DNA from: JALYXI01 sp963716685
GTDB taxonomy: Bacteria; Acidobacteriota; Terriglobia; Bryobacterales; Bryobacteraceae
Assembly: GCA_963716685.1 (NCBI GenBank)
Contig: CAVQTR010000003.1
Location: forward strand, 992,001 to 1,056,000
DNA length: 64,000 bases
Reading direction: 5' to 3'
This document shows positions 7,825 through 18,685 of this stretch, piece after piece (position 1 is the first letter of the stretch; every line of letters starts with the position of its first letter). A program made the position numbers and the translations under genes. Below the pieces are notes generated by a model. It saw only the letters and a list, made by a program, of their open reading frames with translations. It had not been told where the DNA came from and searched no databases.

Positions 7825-9643
7825 TCTGCACCACGTCCAGCAACCGCACCGGGCGCTCGCTCACCTGAACCAGCGCGTCTCGAAACATGGTCTGGCAGAA
7901 GGGGCAGGCCGCCGCGATGGTGTCCGCGCCGGTCTCCACCAACTCGCGCACGCGGTTTACATTCACGCGCTCGCCCTTCTCCTCGCCCAGAAACATCATG
8001 CCGCCGCCCGCCCCGCAGCAGAACGACTTGTCCCGCGTCCGGCCCGGCTCCATCACTTCCACCGCCCGCGCCAGCACCGTGCGGGGCTCGTCATACACAT
8101 GCCGGTAGCGTCCCAGATAGCAGGGGTCATGATACACCGTTTTCTCTTTCGCCCCTGCGGCCTTCGGCAGCCGGTCCGCAAACCGCGCCAGCAGTTCGGT
8201 GTGGTGCTCAATCTCAAAAGTCGTGCCCGCTTCCGCCCAGTCCGTGCCAATGGTCCGCACGCAATGCGGACAAATAGACAGCAACTTGGTTGCTTTCACC
8301 GTCCGCAGCTGCTCGATGTTCCCCTCCGCCAGCGTCTGGAACAGCAGATCGTTGCCCAGCCGCCGCGCCGGGTCGCCATTGCACTTCTCGCGCTTCAGCA
8401 CGCCGAACGTAATCCCCAGATGCCGCAGCACCTGCGCCAGAGCGACTATGATCTCGCGCCCCTGCGGATCGTACGCCCCCATGCAGCCCAGCCACAGCAG
8501 ATATTCCTGTGAGCCGTCATAAATCGGGAGCGCGTTCTTTTCAATGAACTTCTGCCGGTCGCCCGCCGGAAACCCGAGCGAGTTTCCGTTCTTCTCCATG
8601 TTCAGGAACAGCTTGGTGCCGTGCCCGTCTTCCCACTCGCCCGTATTCACGCGGCCGCGCCGCAGCCCCACCATGAACGGCAGATGCTGAATCCCCACCG
8701 GACACACCTGTTCGCAGCCGCCGCACGTGGTGCATTGAAAGATGGCTTCCTCCAGCACATGCGTCCCGACGATGGGCGTCTCCGAAGCAAGCCCCGGCGC
8801 ACGCAGGTAATCGCGCACCCCCAGGATCACTTCCTTCGGGTTCAGCACCTTGCCCGTGTTGAACGCCGGACACTGCTCCGTGCACCGCCCGCACTCCACG
8901 CACGAAAATGCCTGCAGCGCGTCGATGTCGGTCAGGTCCTTGCCGGAAACCAAGCCCAGATCCTCATCGCCCGTTAGCGGCGGAATTTGGCTGAACTGGG
9001 TTCGTTTCGCGAATATGGTCGCCGGGCTCAGAATCAGATGCAGGTGTTTGGTGTGGGGAATCAGCGGCAGAAACACCAGCAGCGCCAGCGTATGGGCCCA
9101 CCAGTTGGTCTTGCCCAGCGGCGATCCTTGCGGAATCACGAACTCCGCCAGGTACGTGACCATCAGCAGAAAAATCAGTCCGGCAATCACGCCGGATTCA
9201 CGCGATACCTTGCCCAGCCAGACCGGCCGCACAAAGAACCGCCGCACAAACAGTCCTGCGATCGAAACGGCCACCAGCGCCGCAAACAGCCCGACGAAAG
9301 TGAAATACGACTGCCCGGCGATTGTGTCGCGAGGGATCAGTTCCCATCCGAGCCCCTCGCCCAGGTGGTTCACAGTCACCAGCCCAAACGCCAGAAAACC
9401 CCAGAACACGAACGCGTGTGCGATGCCTGGCAGCGGCCGGTCCCGAATCACCTTGCCCTGCAGCATCACTTCCCAGAAGAACTGTCCGATGCGCGGCGCA
9501 ATCGGCTCCAGCGAAAAACCCGGCTCGCGTCTGGCCGCGCGGATGATCGCAACCACCGGCCCGAAGCGCCTCCAGAACAGCCAGCCCGAAGCAACAACCA
9601 GGATCAGAAGGAAGACAATTTCGGCCGGCGCGGGGTGCCCCAT
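7799..9643 (-). CDS. Membrane-bound Fe-S oxidoreductase (HdrD/NarI-like fusion)
   Basis: 614 residues. The N-terminal 210 residues carry about five membrane spans like a NarI-type cytochrome b domain. Next come two 4Fe-4S ferredoxin motifs (CVECGRCTEQCP and CTTCGGCEQVCP), then two cysteine-rich CCG domains (CMGAYD..CNGDP..CPHC, and CYLGRY..CCGAGGG..CPFC) of the HdrD/GlpC/LutA kind. Proteins of this build pass electrons between the quinone pool and a soluble partner such as an electron-transfer flavoprotein, lactate or glycolate subunit. No ETF gene is next to it here, so the partner is unknown. It is intact, starts at ATG 9643, and lies 48 bases from the end of the next receptor gene on the same strand. 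Confidence 0.85.
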   Translation of the reverse strand: MGHPAPAEIVFLLILVVASGWLFWRRFGPVVAIIRAARREPGFSLEPIAPRIGQFFWEVMLQGKVIRDRPLPGIAHAFVFWGFLAFGLVTVNHLGEGLGWELIPRDTIAGQSYFTFVGLFAALVAVSIAGLFVRRFFVRPVWLGKVSRESGVIAGLIFLLMVTYLAEFVIPQGSPLGKTNWWAHTLALLVFLPLIPHTKHLHLILSPATIFAKRTQFSQIPPLTGDEDLGLVSGKDLTDIDALQAFSCVECGRCTEQCPAFNTGKVLNPKEVILGVRDYLRAPGLASETPIVGTHVLEEAIFQCTTCGGCEQVCPVGIQHLPFMVGLRRGRVNTGEWEDGHGTKLFLNMEKNGNSLGFPAGDRQKFIEKNALPIYDGSQEYLLWLGCMGAYDPQGREIIVALAQVLRHLGITFGVLKREKCNGDPARRLGNDLLFQTLAEGNIEQLRTVKATKLLSICPHCVRTIGTDWAEAGTTFEIEHHTELLARFADRLPKAAGAKEKTVYHDPCYLGRYRHVYDEPRTVLARAVEVMEPGRTRDKSFCCGAGGGMMFLGEEKGERVNVNRVRELVETGADTIAAACPFCQTMFRDALVQVSERPVRLLDVVQITAAGLTE

Positions 9644-9691
9644 CTTTTCATTTCGACTCTAGCACTCCGCCCCGGCACCGCTGTGCTTCGC

Positions 9692-12600
9692 TCAGAAAAG
9701 CAATCGTACGCCGAATTGCAGATTGCGCGGATTGCCGCCGGTCACAATCTGGCCGAACTGCGGGCTGTTGACCGTCGTCGTGTTCGTCCCGCTCGCCTGC
9801 AGCAGCGGATGGTTGAACGTGTTGTAACTTTCAAACCGCAGTTGGAGCTGATAGCGCTCCCGATACCGCACGTTGCGGATCAGCGAAGTATTGAAGTTGA
9901 CGATCGCCGGCCCGCGGCAGTTCGGCTCGCTGATGGAATCGTTTGGCAGCGTAAACGGCGGGGCAGTCTGGAAAGCCGCCGTGTTGAACCACTCGTTGGT
10001 CGTCTGCTTCACGCCGTTCGGCAGGCCGCAGCTGGCGATTCGGTTCGCCCGTCCCGCCGTCGAGATGAAGTTAATCAGTCCGGTCTGGTCAGGAGCCGTG
10101 ATCATGATCGGCGTGCCCTTCTGCATCACGGTGATCCCCGCCAGCTCCCAGCCGCCCAGAATCGCCGAAGCCACTCCGTGCTGCAGGAATGTCCGCCCCT
10201 TGCCCACCGGAATATCGTAAATGTAACTGGTCACCAGCCGCTGCGGCACATCGTTCGCGTCGATCGAGCGGTTGTAATTCGGGTTGTACAGCGAATCCGA
10301 CGGCCCTACAATCCAGGTGTTCGATTGCGCCGTCGAATCGATCGTTTTCGACTTCGTATACCCCACCGTGAACAGCAGTCCGTGCGACATCTGCTTCTGC
10401 AGCCGGATCAGTCCGGCATCGTAATCCATGTGTCCATAGGGCTGCCGGTAAATCAGCACTGCCGTGTATTGCGGATACGGAAGCAGCAGCTGTGCCTGCG
10501 TCACCGTCGGGAAGCTCAGCGCTCCGGACGTGATCTTGCCGTAAAACGGATTGGGAACGGCGGCCAGCAGCTTTGATCCCAGACTCATCTCCAGCGGATC
10601 GTTCGCATCGTTCTGACGGTTCCAGTACAGGTGCGTCACCTCTGAGCCGTTGAATCCCACCTCGAGCAGCATCGTGCTCGACAGCATCCGCTGAATGCTG
10701 AAGCTGTACGAACTCATATAAGGTGACGGCCGGTTTACCTCATCGGCGCGCAGCGCGGTGCCCGTCCAGTCCGTGTTCGGCCCCGGCTGCACAATTCCGC
10801 CCGCAAACGGATTGTTCCACGATCCGCCCACCGGCGGCGTGTTCGGCAGCGGATTCGGCGGACCCAGCGTCAGCAGATTCGAAATGAACCCGCCGTTGCC
10901 CAGATCGGTAGCCGCCGCATTCACGCCCACGAAATCCGCATACACAATCGCTCCCGCCGCGCGGATCACCGTCTTGTCGTTCAGCTGAAAGGCCAGGCCT
11001 ACGCGCGGTTCAAAGTGCTTCCGCTGCGGGTTCTCCACATAGCCGCCCGGCTTGATCTCCTTGAACTGCCCCGGCAGGCCCGTGTCCGGATTGATGACAT
11101 TCGGATAGAAATCGCCAATCTGCCCGAACTTCTCGGCGTAGGGCGTTATATATTCCCAGCGCAGTCCCAGGTTCAGCGTCAACCGATTGGTGACGCGATA
11201 GTCGTCCTGCAGATACAGCGCATACGCTTTCTGCCAGAGATACAAAGGATTGGTAATCGTCAGCGTGCCCGAGATCGGAACACCCAGCTCCAGGCTGGCC
11301 AGCCCGTTGCCGCCGTTCAACGTCGTTGCCAGCGGATTCGGCCCCTGCGTATACGTCCGGTCAAAGATGTACTGACCCGCCGAGTACTGCGAGTTATACA
11401 GGAACGACCGCATCAGCGCGTCATCCGTCCCGAACTTCAGGTTATGCCGCGACTTGATCCAGGTCACGTGATAGTTCACGTTCCACGTATCCATCGGCGT
11501 GTAGGTTCTCGTCGCGCCGCCGAGTGAATCGAAGTCCGTCGATGCCGCTCCCGTTACCGCCAGACCGCCGCCCGTGGCATACGTGTCCACGCTGATGGCC
11601 GGGAACTGTCCGTATCCAATGTGGCTCGTGACGTTCGGCCCGAAACCCAGAGACCCGACATTGAAATTCTGCGCCACCGGATACGTATTAAACTGCAGCC
11701 GCGTATAACTGATCCGCGCCTCGCCCAGCAGCGTGGGGCTGAATGTCGAGAGCACCGAAATCATCGCCGCCGTACCAGGATTCGACGCAATCGATTGCGC
11801 CGCATACGCGAACCCCGCCGATGTCGGGTTAGCCGTCGACCCCGGCAGATTCGCAAAGCTCTTGTAAGGAGTAAATCCGTACCGCCCGAAGATCCTTGTC
11901 TTCTCGTTGATGTAATAATCCGTTCGGCCAAGATAATTGTTCGTATTGAGAATTGACTTCCCACTCAGGAAGAAGTTATTGATATCCGCCGGGCCCTGTC
12001 CCGGCCGGTTCGGCTCCGGATAATACTTCAGAACATTCTGTGAAATGTTATTGAGTCTCTGCGCCGGAATGATATTCCCCGGGAACGGCAGCCGCGTGTA
12101 GCCCGAAGTGCTGCTGCCCGCCGTGGTCAGCGGGTCATAGATAATGTCCGGCTCGCCCTTCGCATCGAGCGTGTGCGAGAAGTCGCCGGCCTTCTCCGCG
12201 TCGGTCGGCACCGTACCCAGCACCTGCGCCGGGCCGCCCTGCCGAGTCCCTTCATAGTTGAAGAAGAAGAACAGCTTGTTCCTCTTCACCGGGCCGCCGA
12301 TATTTCCGCCAAATCGATTGAACTGAAACGGCGCGATCGCGATGTTGTTCCGGTCGTTCTGCCAGCTGTTGGCATTCAGGTCGGAATTGCGCAGGAACTC
12401 CCAGCCTGTCCCGTGAAACTGGTCTGTCCCCGATTTCGTCGCCACCTGCGTAATCCCGCCAATCGCCCGCCCGAACTCCGCGGAATACGTTGTCGTGTCC
12501 ACACGCACCTCAGAAACCGCCTCCAGCGGAACCGCGTAAGCCGTCCCGTTCTCATTGGTCCCTCGGCTCTCCGCGCCATCCACCAGATACGCGTTCTGCT

Positions 12601-13174
12601 GTGCCAGCCCACCGCCCATCTGCGAGTTGGTCGCGGAGCCGATCACCGCACTCCCCAGGCTCTGCTGTCCCGTCGTGGGAATCACGTTGGGAGCCAGCGC
12701 CGCATACGCCAGCGGCGTCGCGCCAATGTTCGGCAGTTCCTCTACCGCTCGCGTGCTCACCGTCGCTTCCAGCGCCGAGCTCTGCGATTCCAGCTGCACC
12801 GCATTCGCTGTCGCCACCACCGTCTGGCTGACACTTCCCAGGTGCAGCGTCACGTTGATGGTCGCCGTCAGAGTCAGGCTCAGCGGAATGTTCGTGACCG
12901 TGGACTTCTCGAAGCCCGCCTTCTCCACCGTCAGGTCGTAATGGCTGGGAGTAAGGGAAGTGATGAAGTAGAGGCCCGCTGAATTGGTGCTTGTCTTCGT
13001 GGTGACATTCGTGGCGAGATCGCGAATCGTGACCGCCGCATCCGTAACAATCGCTCCAGAGGTGTCGGTTACGGTTCCCGTGATCCCGGTCCGTTCGCCC
13101 TGGCCGAAAGCAGCTGTCGTGCCGAAGCCGAGAAGGATCAGAAAGAGCGCAAAAACGCGTTTCGATCGAAGCAT
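9692..13174 (-). CDS. Oar-like TonB-dependent receptor
   Basis: 1160 residues, intact. A signal peptide (residues 1-25, cut near FGQ) is followed by a carboxypeptidase regulatory-like beta-sandwich (about 30-115), a plug region (about 125-245, with GTNENGTAYAVPLEAVSEV) and an outer-membrane barrel ending in the classic aromatic residue (QFGVRLLF). The pattern GTGWEFLRNSDLNANSW and FGRYGFTPY is typical of the very large acidobacterial receptor family thought to import plant or microbial polymers or siderophores. The ligand is not predictable. It stands alone on the minus strand, downstream of the malectin gene, and 13175-13303 has no gene. Confidence 0.9.
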   Translation of the reverse strand: MLRSKRVFALFLILLGFGTTAAFGQGERTGITGTVTDTSGAIVTDAAVTIRDLATNVTTKTSTNSAGLYFITSLTPSHYDLTVEKAGFEKSTVTNIPLSLTLTATINVTLHLGSVSQTVVATANAVQLESQSSALEATVSTRAVEELPNIGATPLAYAALAPNVIPTTGQQSLGSAVIGSATNSQMGGGLAQQNAYLVDGAESRGTNENGTAYAVPLEAVSEVRVDTTTYSAEFGRAIGGITQVATKSGTDQFHGTGWEFLRNSDLNANSWQNDRNNIAIAPFQFNRFGGNIGGPVKRNKLFFFFNYEGTRQGGPAQVLGTVPTDAEKAGDFSHTLDAKGEPDIIYDPLTTAGSSTSGYTRLPFPGNIIPAQRLNNISQNVLKYYPEPNRPGQGPADINNFFLSGKSILNTNNYLGRTDYYINEKTRIFGRYGFTPYKSFANLPGSTANPTSAGFAYAAQSIASNPGTAAMISVLSTFSPTLLGEARISYTRLQFNTYPVAQNFNVGSLGFGPNVTSHIGYGQFPAISVDTYATGGGLAVTGAASTDFDSLGGATRTYTPMDTWNVNYHVTWIKSRHNLKFGTDDALMRSFLYNSQYSAGQYIFDRTYTQGPNPLATTLNGGNGLASLELGVPISGTLTITNPLYLWQKAYALYLQDDYRVTNRLTLNLGLRWEYITPYAEKFGQIGDFYPNVINPDTGLPGQFKEIKPGGYVENPQRKHFEPRVGLAFQLNDKTVIRAAGAIVYADFVGVNAAATDLGNGGFISNLLTLGPPNPLPNTPPVGGSWNNPFAGGIVQPGPNTDWTGTALRADEVNRPSPYMSSYSFSIQRMLSSTMLLEVGFNGSEVTHLYWNRQNDANDPLEMSLGSKLLAAVPNPFYGKITSGALSFPTVTQAQLLLPYPQYTAVLIYRQPYGHMDYDAGLIRLQKQMSHGLLFTVGYTKSKTIDSTAQSNTWIVGPSDSLYNPNYNRSIDANDVPQRLVTSYIYDIPVGKGRTFLQHGVASAILGGWELAGITVMQKGTPIMITAPDQTGLINFISTAGRANRIASCGLPNGVKQTTNEWFNTAAFQTAPPFTLPNDSISEPNCRGPAIVNFNTSLIRNVRYRERYQLQLRFESYNTFNHPLLQASGTNTTTVNSPQFGQIVTGGNPRNLQFGVRLLF

Positions 13175-13303
13175 ACCGGTACTCTCCTGTTCATGTCTGA
13201 GTCAAGCACTCACACAAAGATCAAAAGGTGCCCCCTGCATCGGAGGCGGCAGCAAATATAGCTTATACATCCGGTGGTTGGCGTTTGGCAACCGGTGCCG
13301 GTT

Positions 13304-14866
13304 CTAATCTGTCTCTTCTATATCCAGCGCGTTCACACACGCGTAGTTGCGCAGCGGACTGAACTCCAGAACAATCAACCCCTGCGCGTTCGGCTCCAGA
13401 TTTTCGAAGGTCTCCGCAATCCCGCGGTTCGGCCCTCCCGCCGCTTCCCCAATATCGAAATCCCGCAGAATCGCCACGCCGTTTACAAAAACGTTGAACA
13501 GCCGCGCGCCTTTCCCGAACGGTGGGCTGTTCGGAATGCCGCTTCCGAAATAGGTCTCCGCAAAATGCAAAGTCACGCGATACTTACCCTGGGCCACCGG
13601 GATGTGATAGGTGAAGTGCCCAAAGCGCTCTCCTTCGAACAGGTTCCGCTGCGCCAGGTTGGAAACGCTTCCGCTCCGCTCCACCAGATGCCCGCCTATG
13701 ACGAACTCGTCCGCGGCCCAGACATGCCCGTCTGCGTCGGTCACCGGAGTCTTGTGCGCCACAATGCGAATCGGCCGAATGTGTCCCGGCAGGCTCGACA
13801 GAATTTCGATGGCGTTCAAAATTGGCTGACCGTTTTGCGCGCCGAATGCCAGATGCAGCTTTCCGTCCTTGTCCGGACCCACATCCTTAAATACGCGCAC
13901 CTGCAGCCGGTACGGCGCTCCCGCCTCGGACATGGCATCGAACAAATCCAGCTTCGTCTCGCCGTTGAAACTCACTCGGAAGGACCGCAGATCGTCCCCT
14001 TCGCCCGCATTGGCGCGAATGGGGTCCGTCTCCGCGAAGTACAAATGCACTTCATACGTTCCGGGCCGCAGCGGAATCTCATAGCGGAAGTCGCCCTCGC
14101 GCATGGTCTTCGGCAAATCCGGATCGGGCAGGCCCTCGATGGATTTCAGCGAACTCATCGCCACTGAGTGGCCGCCGGTGAAATACTCGTCCGGCTCCCA
14201 CCTGTGCCCCTGCCGGTCGATGAACGGCTGTCCGTGATATCCGGCCAGCATCCGGAACTCACTGTTTACCGGTTCGGCGTAATTGCCCTTCCATACCTCG
14301 GCCGCCGCTGCCGGGTGCGCCAGGTTCTTCACCGATCGGCTCGTCCACGCCGCCGCCCCCACGGCCAGCACCAGCGACAGCGCTACGCCGGCGTAAGTCA
14401 GCCGCCTCCTTCGCATCGGCCGGATTTCCTCGAGCGCCGCCGGTAGAACCTCCAGCGTAACCGGCAGCTCCAGCGGCGCGGTTTCCGCCCTCTCCGCCGT
14501 CGGCGGTTCCTCCGCCGCTTGGCCGCCGCCCGTTTCCACAAACCGCGGCGCATACTGGCCGTTCGGAATCAGGATCTGAATCACATGATCCGCCCCGGCG
14601 CCCTCGTAATAATCGCGCAGCCGCTTGCGCAGCCGGTGCGCCTCCACCCGAACGATCGAATCCTTCTTCTGATCGAAGTCCGCCGGCCTCCCCAGGGCCT
14701 CCACGGCGATGTTGTACTCCTTGATCTGGTCCCCCAGACCCTCGAAGTGCCGCTGGCAAACGTACGTCAGAAATGAAGAGAGATTCGGCGCCCGGCCGAA
14801 GATTCCGGACCGCAGCACGGCCTCAAGCTCCGCTCTTTGAGACTGCGACTGAGCAGTGGCTTCCAT
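13304..14866 (-). CDS. Membrane protein with N-terminal acidobacterial domain and two malectin domains
   Basis: About 520 residues from ATG 14866 (a TTG at 14887 is possible but less natural). Residues 10-112 are an acidobacterial domain (VLRSGIFGRAPNLSSFLTYV, IKEYNIAVEALGR, DSIVRVEAHRLRKRLRDYY) that resembles a winged-helix or regulator segment. A single span at about 156-175 follows RRRR. Outside are two malectin-like beta domains (about 195-330 and 345-515), each with FAET and an NAIEI/NALDI end, which in relatives bind glucose-type sugars. The build suggests a sugar-sensing transmembrane regulator. It diverges from the TonB receptor at 15068 across a palindrome-rich gap, so it may regulate that gene (inference). 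Confidence 0.75.
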   Translation of the reverse strand: MEATAQSQSQRAELEAVLRSGIFGRAPNLSSFLTYVCQRHFEGLGDQIKEYNIAVEALGRPADFDQKKDSIVRVEAHRLRKRLRDYYEGAGADHVIQILIPNGQYAPRFVETGGGQAAEEPPTAERAETAPLELPVTLEVLPAALEEIRPMRRRRLTYAGVALSLVLAVGAAAWTSRSVKNLAHPAAAAEVWKGNYAEPVNSEFRMLAGYHGQPFIDRQGHRWEPDEYFTGGHSVAMSSLKSIEGLPDPDLPKTMREGDFRYEIPLRPGTYEVHLYFAETDPIRANAGEGDDLRSFRVSFNGETKLDLFDAMSEAGAPYRLQVRVFKDVGPDKDGKLHLAFGAQNGQPILNAIEILSSLPGHIRPIRIVAHKTPVTDADGHVWAADEFVIGGHLVERSGSVSNLAQRNLFEGERFGHFTYHIPVAQGKYRVTLHFAETYFGSGIPNSPPFGKGARLFNVFVNGVAILRDFDIGEAAGGPNRGIAETFENLEPNAQGLIVLEFSPLRNYACVNALDIEETD

Positions 14867-14919
14867 GGACAAGGGAGAGTATATCAAAGCCCCGGAGCAT
14901 AAACTTTGACCGCGTCCTG

Positions 14920-15006
14920 ATCGTTAACGCGATTCAAAATAGGGCACTTAGCATCGTTAACGTAGTTCCTGCCGGGTGCGGTAACCGCAAGTTTTTGCGT
15001 TACCGC
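14920..15006. promoter_or_regulatory. Cluster of GTTAAC-type palindromes (candidate operator)
   Basis: ATCGTTAACG occurs twice, at 14920-14929 and 14953-14962, spaced 33 bp (about three helical turns). A hairpin follows: GCGGTAACCGCAA (14978-14990) pairs with TTGCGTTACCGC (14995-15006) around a 4-base loop with one bulged base. Thus four GTTAAC/GTAACC-like cores lie within 90 bp between two divergent genes, and the last overlaps the predicted -35. The arrangement fits cooperative repressor or activator binding. Confidence 0.5.
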
Positions 15007-15023
15007 GCGGGGCGCTATATAGT
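14995..15023 (+). promoter_or_regulatory. Predicted sigma-70-type promoter of the receptor at 15068
   Basis: A -35-like TTGCGT at 14995-15000 and a -10 TATAGT at 15018-15023 (5 of 6 to consensus) are separated by 17 bp. The start of the receptor gene, with an AAAGGGG ribosome site, lies 45 bp downstream. The -35 sits inside the right arm of the hairpin described above. Confidence 0.45.
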
Positions 15024-15067
15024 ACGATCCAAAGTCTCTTTAACCCGTACTGTATGAAAGGGGTTCC

Positions 15068-18000
15068 ATGTTGAAAACGCTTATCGGACGATCGCTGACC
15101 TTGTCCGGCCTGGTAGTTATGCTGTCTTCCACCGGGGTACTTCAGGCTCAGTCCATCTACGCCACCCTGACCGGAGTCGTCTCCGACCCCTCACAGGCAG
15201 TAGTGCCTCAGGCTGGAGTCAAGCTGCGCGATCAGCAGTCCGGATCTCAGCGCGATACCACTACTAATAACGATGGCTACTACACCTTCGTGTCCGTCCC
15301 GCCCGGCACCTACACGCTGATCGTGGAAGGCAAGGGCTTCGAGGGCTACAGAGAGACCAACATCGCCCTCGGTGGCGGCGAGAAGCGCAACGTCAACGTC
15401 ACCATGAAGGTGGGCAGCACCACCAACACCGTCGAAATTACCGGCGCCGCTGACGTCCTTGTGCCCGTCGATTCCGGCGAAAAGTCCTCCACGCTCACCA
15501 CCAAAGAACTACAGAATTATGTATCCGTCGGAAGTAACGCCGCCGAGTTTCTGAAAATCATGCCCGGCTTCGGCGTCCAGAACGGAACTTCCAATAAGGC
15601 CAGCTACACCGGGGAAACGATCGGCATCAACGGCAACGGCGATTCCGGCTCCCAGAGCCCGCTGAATAACGCCTATTCCTACAACGGCCTGCCCGGCAAC
15701 TCACTCGACATCACCGCTGACGGCGCCCACGTTTCCGATCCCGGCTGCAACTGCGATACGCCGGTGAATCCCAACTCGGACATGATCTCCGAGTTCAAGG
15801 TGCTCACCTCCAACTTCAGCGCGGAGAACCAAAAAGGACCCGCCGTCATCAGTTCCGTCGCCAAGTCCGGTGGCAAGGATTTCCACGGTTCGGCCTTCTT
15901 CTACGCCCGCAACTACGCCCTGAACGCCAACGATGCGCTGTTCAACGCCAACGGCCAGTCGCGGCCGGAGAACAAGTATTACTATCCCGGCTTCACCATC
16001 GGCGGTCCGGTGCTGATCCCCGGCACGCGCTTCAATAAGAACCGCAACAAGCTCTTCTTCTTCACCGGCTACGAGTACTACTATCAGGTGCTCGATACCG
16101 GCCTGCTCCGCGCCACCGTCCCCACCCCCGGTGAAATCGGCGGCAACTTCTCGCCCGCCGAAGTCGCCAAGGAAGGCAACATCACCGCTTCCGGAGGCCC
16201 TCCGGGACAGATCCTCGATCAGGTCAAGTACCCCGGCGGCATCATTCCCGCAGTCGCTGATCGACCCCAACATGCAGGCGCTGATGAAGCTCTATCCCGC
16301 GCCTAATGCCAACCCCAACGCCACCGGCGGTTATAACTACGTCCAGGCGGAAACCTTCAATCAGAACAACGTTCAGTGGATGACGCGCGTCGATTACAGC
16401 ATCAGCGACAACACCAAACTGTTCGTCCGCTACAATCTGCAGCGCGAAACCCAGCAGTTCCCCGTTGGCCTCTGGTGGCGACAGACCGATCAGGTTCCCT
16501 ATCCCACCTCCGTCGAGGGCAAGAACTCCTCCGATTCCGTCAGCGCCTCGCTCACCCACGTCTTCAGCCCGACCCTCACCAACGAAGTCGTGTTCAGCTA
16601 CACCTATATCGGCTTCCCCAACGTCTTCCAGGATCCCAGCAAGGTAAGCCGCACCACCGTCGGCTATAACTACAAAGGTCTGTTCAACAATGGCGTCGCG
16701 CAGATCCCCTCATTCGGCGGCAACGGCTGGCAGCAGCAGGAAGCCGCGCTGATCTTCAACCCCGGCGGCTTCGAAGATGGCGGCAACTCGCAGGGTCTCT
16801 ATGCCGACAAGTGGCTCCCCAACGTCAGCGACACCGTCGCCAAGGTCTGGGGCACCCATACCGCCAAGTTCGGCATCTTTTGGGAACACATCCGCAACTC
16901 GCAGCCGGCTAATAACAACAGCAACGGCTATCTGCAGGTAAACCGGAGCAACCCCAACACCACCGGCAACGAATACGCCGATCTGCTGACCGGCACCTTG
17001 AACGCTTACAGCGAAACCAATTTCAACCGCGTCAACGATATCGGCTACACCACCTTCGAAGGCTTCGTTCAGGATTCCTGGAAGGTCAGCAAGCGGCTCA
17101 CCCTCGAACTCGGCATTCGTCTCACCCACTTCACTCCCTGGGCGGACAATGTCGGCTTCGGTTACTCCGTCTTCGTCCCCTCCAAGTACAATGCCAGCTG
17201 TTCGCCGCTGCAGTACTGCGGCTTCGAATGGAACAAGCGCGATTCCTCCGTGCCCATCGGCGGCTTCCCCACCCGTGCCCTTTTCTACCAGCCTCGCCTC
17301 GGCGCTGCTTACGATCTTTTCGGCACCGGCAAGACCGTCCTCCGCGGCGGCTGGGGCCGTTACTACTACCACTCCGGTCAGTTCACCAGCGGTCTGGATG
17401 CGGCGGCCGGCGTGGAATCGGTCAGCCTTGGCTCGAACGTGAACGTCGGTACCGGGACGGCCACCACGCCGCTGCTGGCGCGCAATCTATCCACCATCAA
17501 CCTCAACGCGCAGGCCTCATCGCCTGCCGCCGTCGACAGTAAAGACGACCGGCAGCCGTACACCGACAGCTACAGCTTCACGGTTTCCCAGCGGACTCCG
17601 TGGGCTGGCCTCCTCGAAGTCGCTTACGTCGGCAATCGCAGCCGCGATCTGGCGAACAGCACCGGTGCGGGCAGCAACATCAATCTGGTCCCGTACGGCG
17701 CTCTTCTCTCTTCGAAGAACGGCGGCGTCCGATCCGAATTCGCTCGTCGCCAATAACTTCCGCCCGTACCTTGGTTTCTCGGACCTGTACCTAGCCACCA
17801 ACAACGCCATCGCAAATTACAACGCCCTCCAGGTCACCTGGGTCCGCACCACGCGGCCGTTACACCATCAACGCGAATTACAGCTTCGGCAAAGCCATGG
17901 GTACCGTCAATCCGGCGCTCGACCAGTTCAACCTGCAGAACGATTACGGCGTTCAGGCCGGCAACCGGACCCACATCTTCAACGTGGCCTACTCGATCGA

Positions 18001-18596
18001 GCTCGGCCGCTTTGTCGAAAACAAATTCGCCGGCGGCTTCGTCAACGGCTGGCAGCTTTCCGGCATCACCCAGCTGCAGAGCGGCGCCGAACCTGACGGG
18101 CAACAGCGGTCAGAACTTCGGCCTCACCACCAACAACGCGGTTATCCCCGGCAGCATCAGCGCCGCGAATCCCAACGGGATCCAGATCAGCAACGTATCG
18201 CTGCTCGGCACCCCGGACATCCAGCTCAATCCGATTCTTACCTGTAACCCGGCTTCGAACCTGAAGCCGAATCAGTACATCAACCCGAGCTGCTTCTCGC
18301 TGCCCACGCAGGTCGGTCAGAATGGCCCCAGCGTGCTGCCGGCCATCTACGGCCCGGCCTTCTTCAACTCGGATCTTGGTCTCTTCAAGAACTTCCAGAT
18401 CAAGGAATCCATGAAGTTCCAGCTCCGCTTCAACGCTTACAACTTCCTGAACCATCCGTTGAACTCCTTCAACGGCAGCAACCTGACCCTTGGCTACGAT
18501 CCGTCCAGCCTGAAGGTCAACACTCCGCTCTTCGGTACGGTGACGCAAAAACAGGGTCATCGTGTCATCCAGGTGGCCGCGAAGTTCTACTTCTAA
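15068..18596 (+). pseudogene. Oar-like TonB-dependent receptor, four frameshifts
   Basis: Read across frames it is a full-length receptor of about 1175 residues: signal peptide (cut near LQAQ), carboxypeptidase-regulatory domain (about 30-115), plug (NAYSYNGLPGNSLDITADG), barrel, and a C-terminal phenylalanine (VQVAAKFYF). The frame is lost near 16250, 17742, 17850 and 18090. Each break is repaired by removing one base, for example CCC for CC at 16250. The remainder is undamaged and has no internal stop in the right frame, which argues for very recent loss or for sequence error. Promoter, ribosome site and a strong terminator are intact around it. Confidence 0.85.
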
Positions 18597-18619
18597 GTCA
18601 CTACAGTCGCAGTCCCAAA

Positions 18620-18662
18620 GCCGGGGAGAGTCGCACCAGACTCTCTCCGGCGCCGTTTTTTT
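18620..18662 (+). terminator. Rho-independent terminator after the receptor gene
   Basis: A 13-bp stem (18620-18632 with 18639-18651, one G-T pair) with a 6-base loop, followed after four bases by seven T. It starts 24 bases past the receptor stop and separates that gene from the TPR gene at 18686. Confidence 0.85.
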
Positions 18663-18685
18663 CGCCAACATAGAATAGTACTGAT

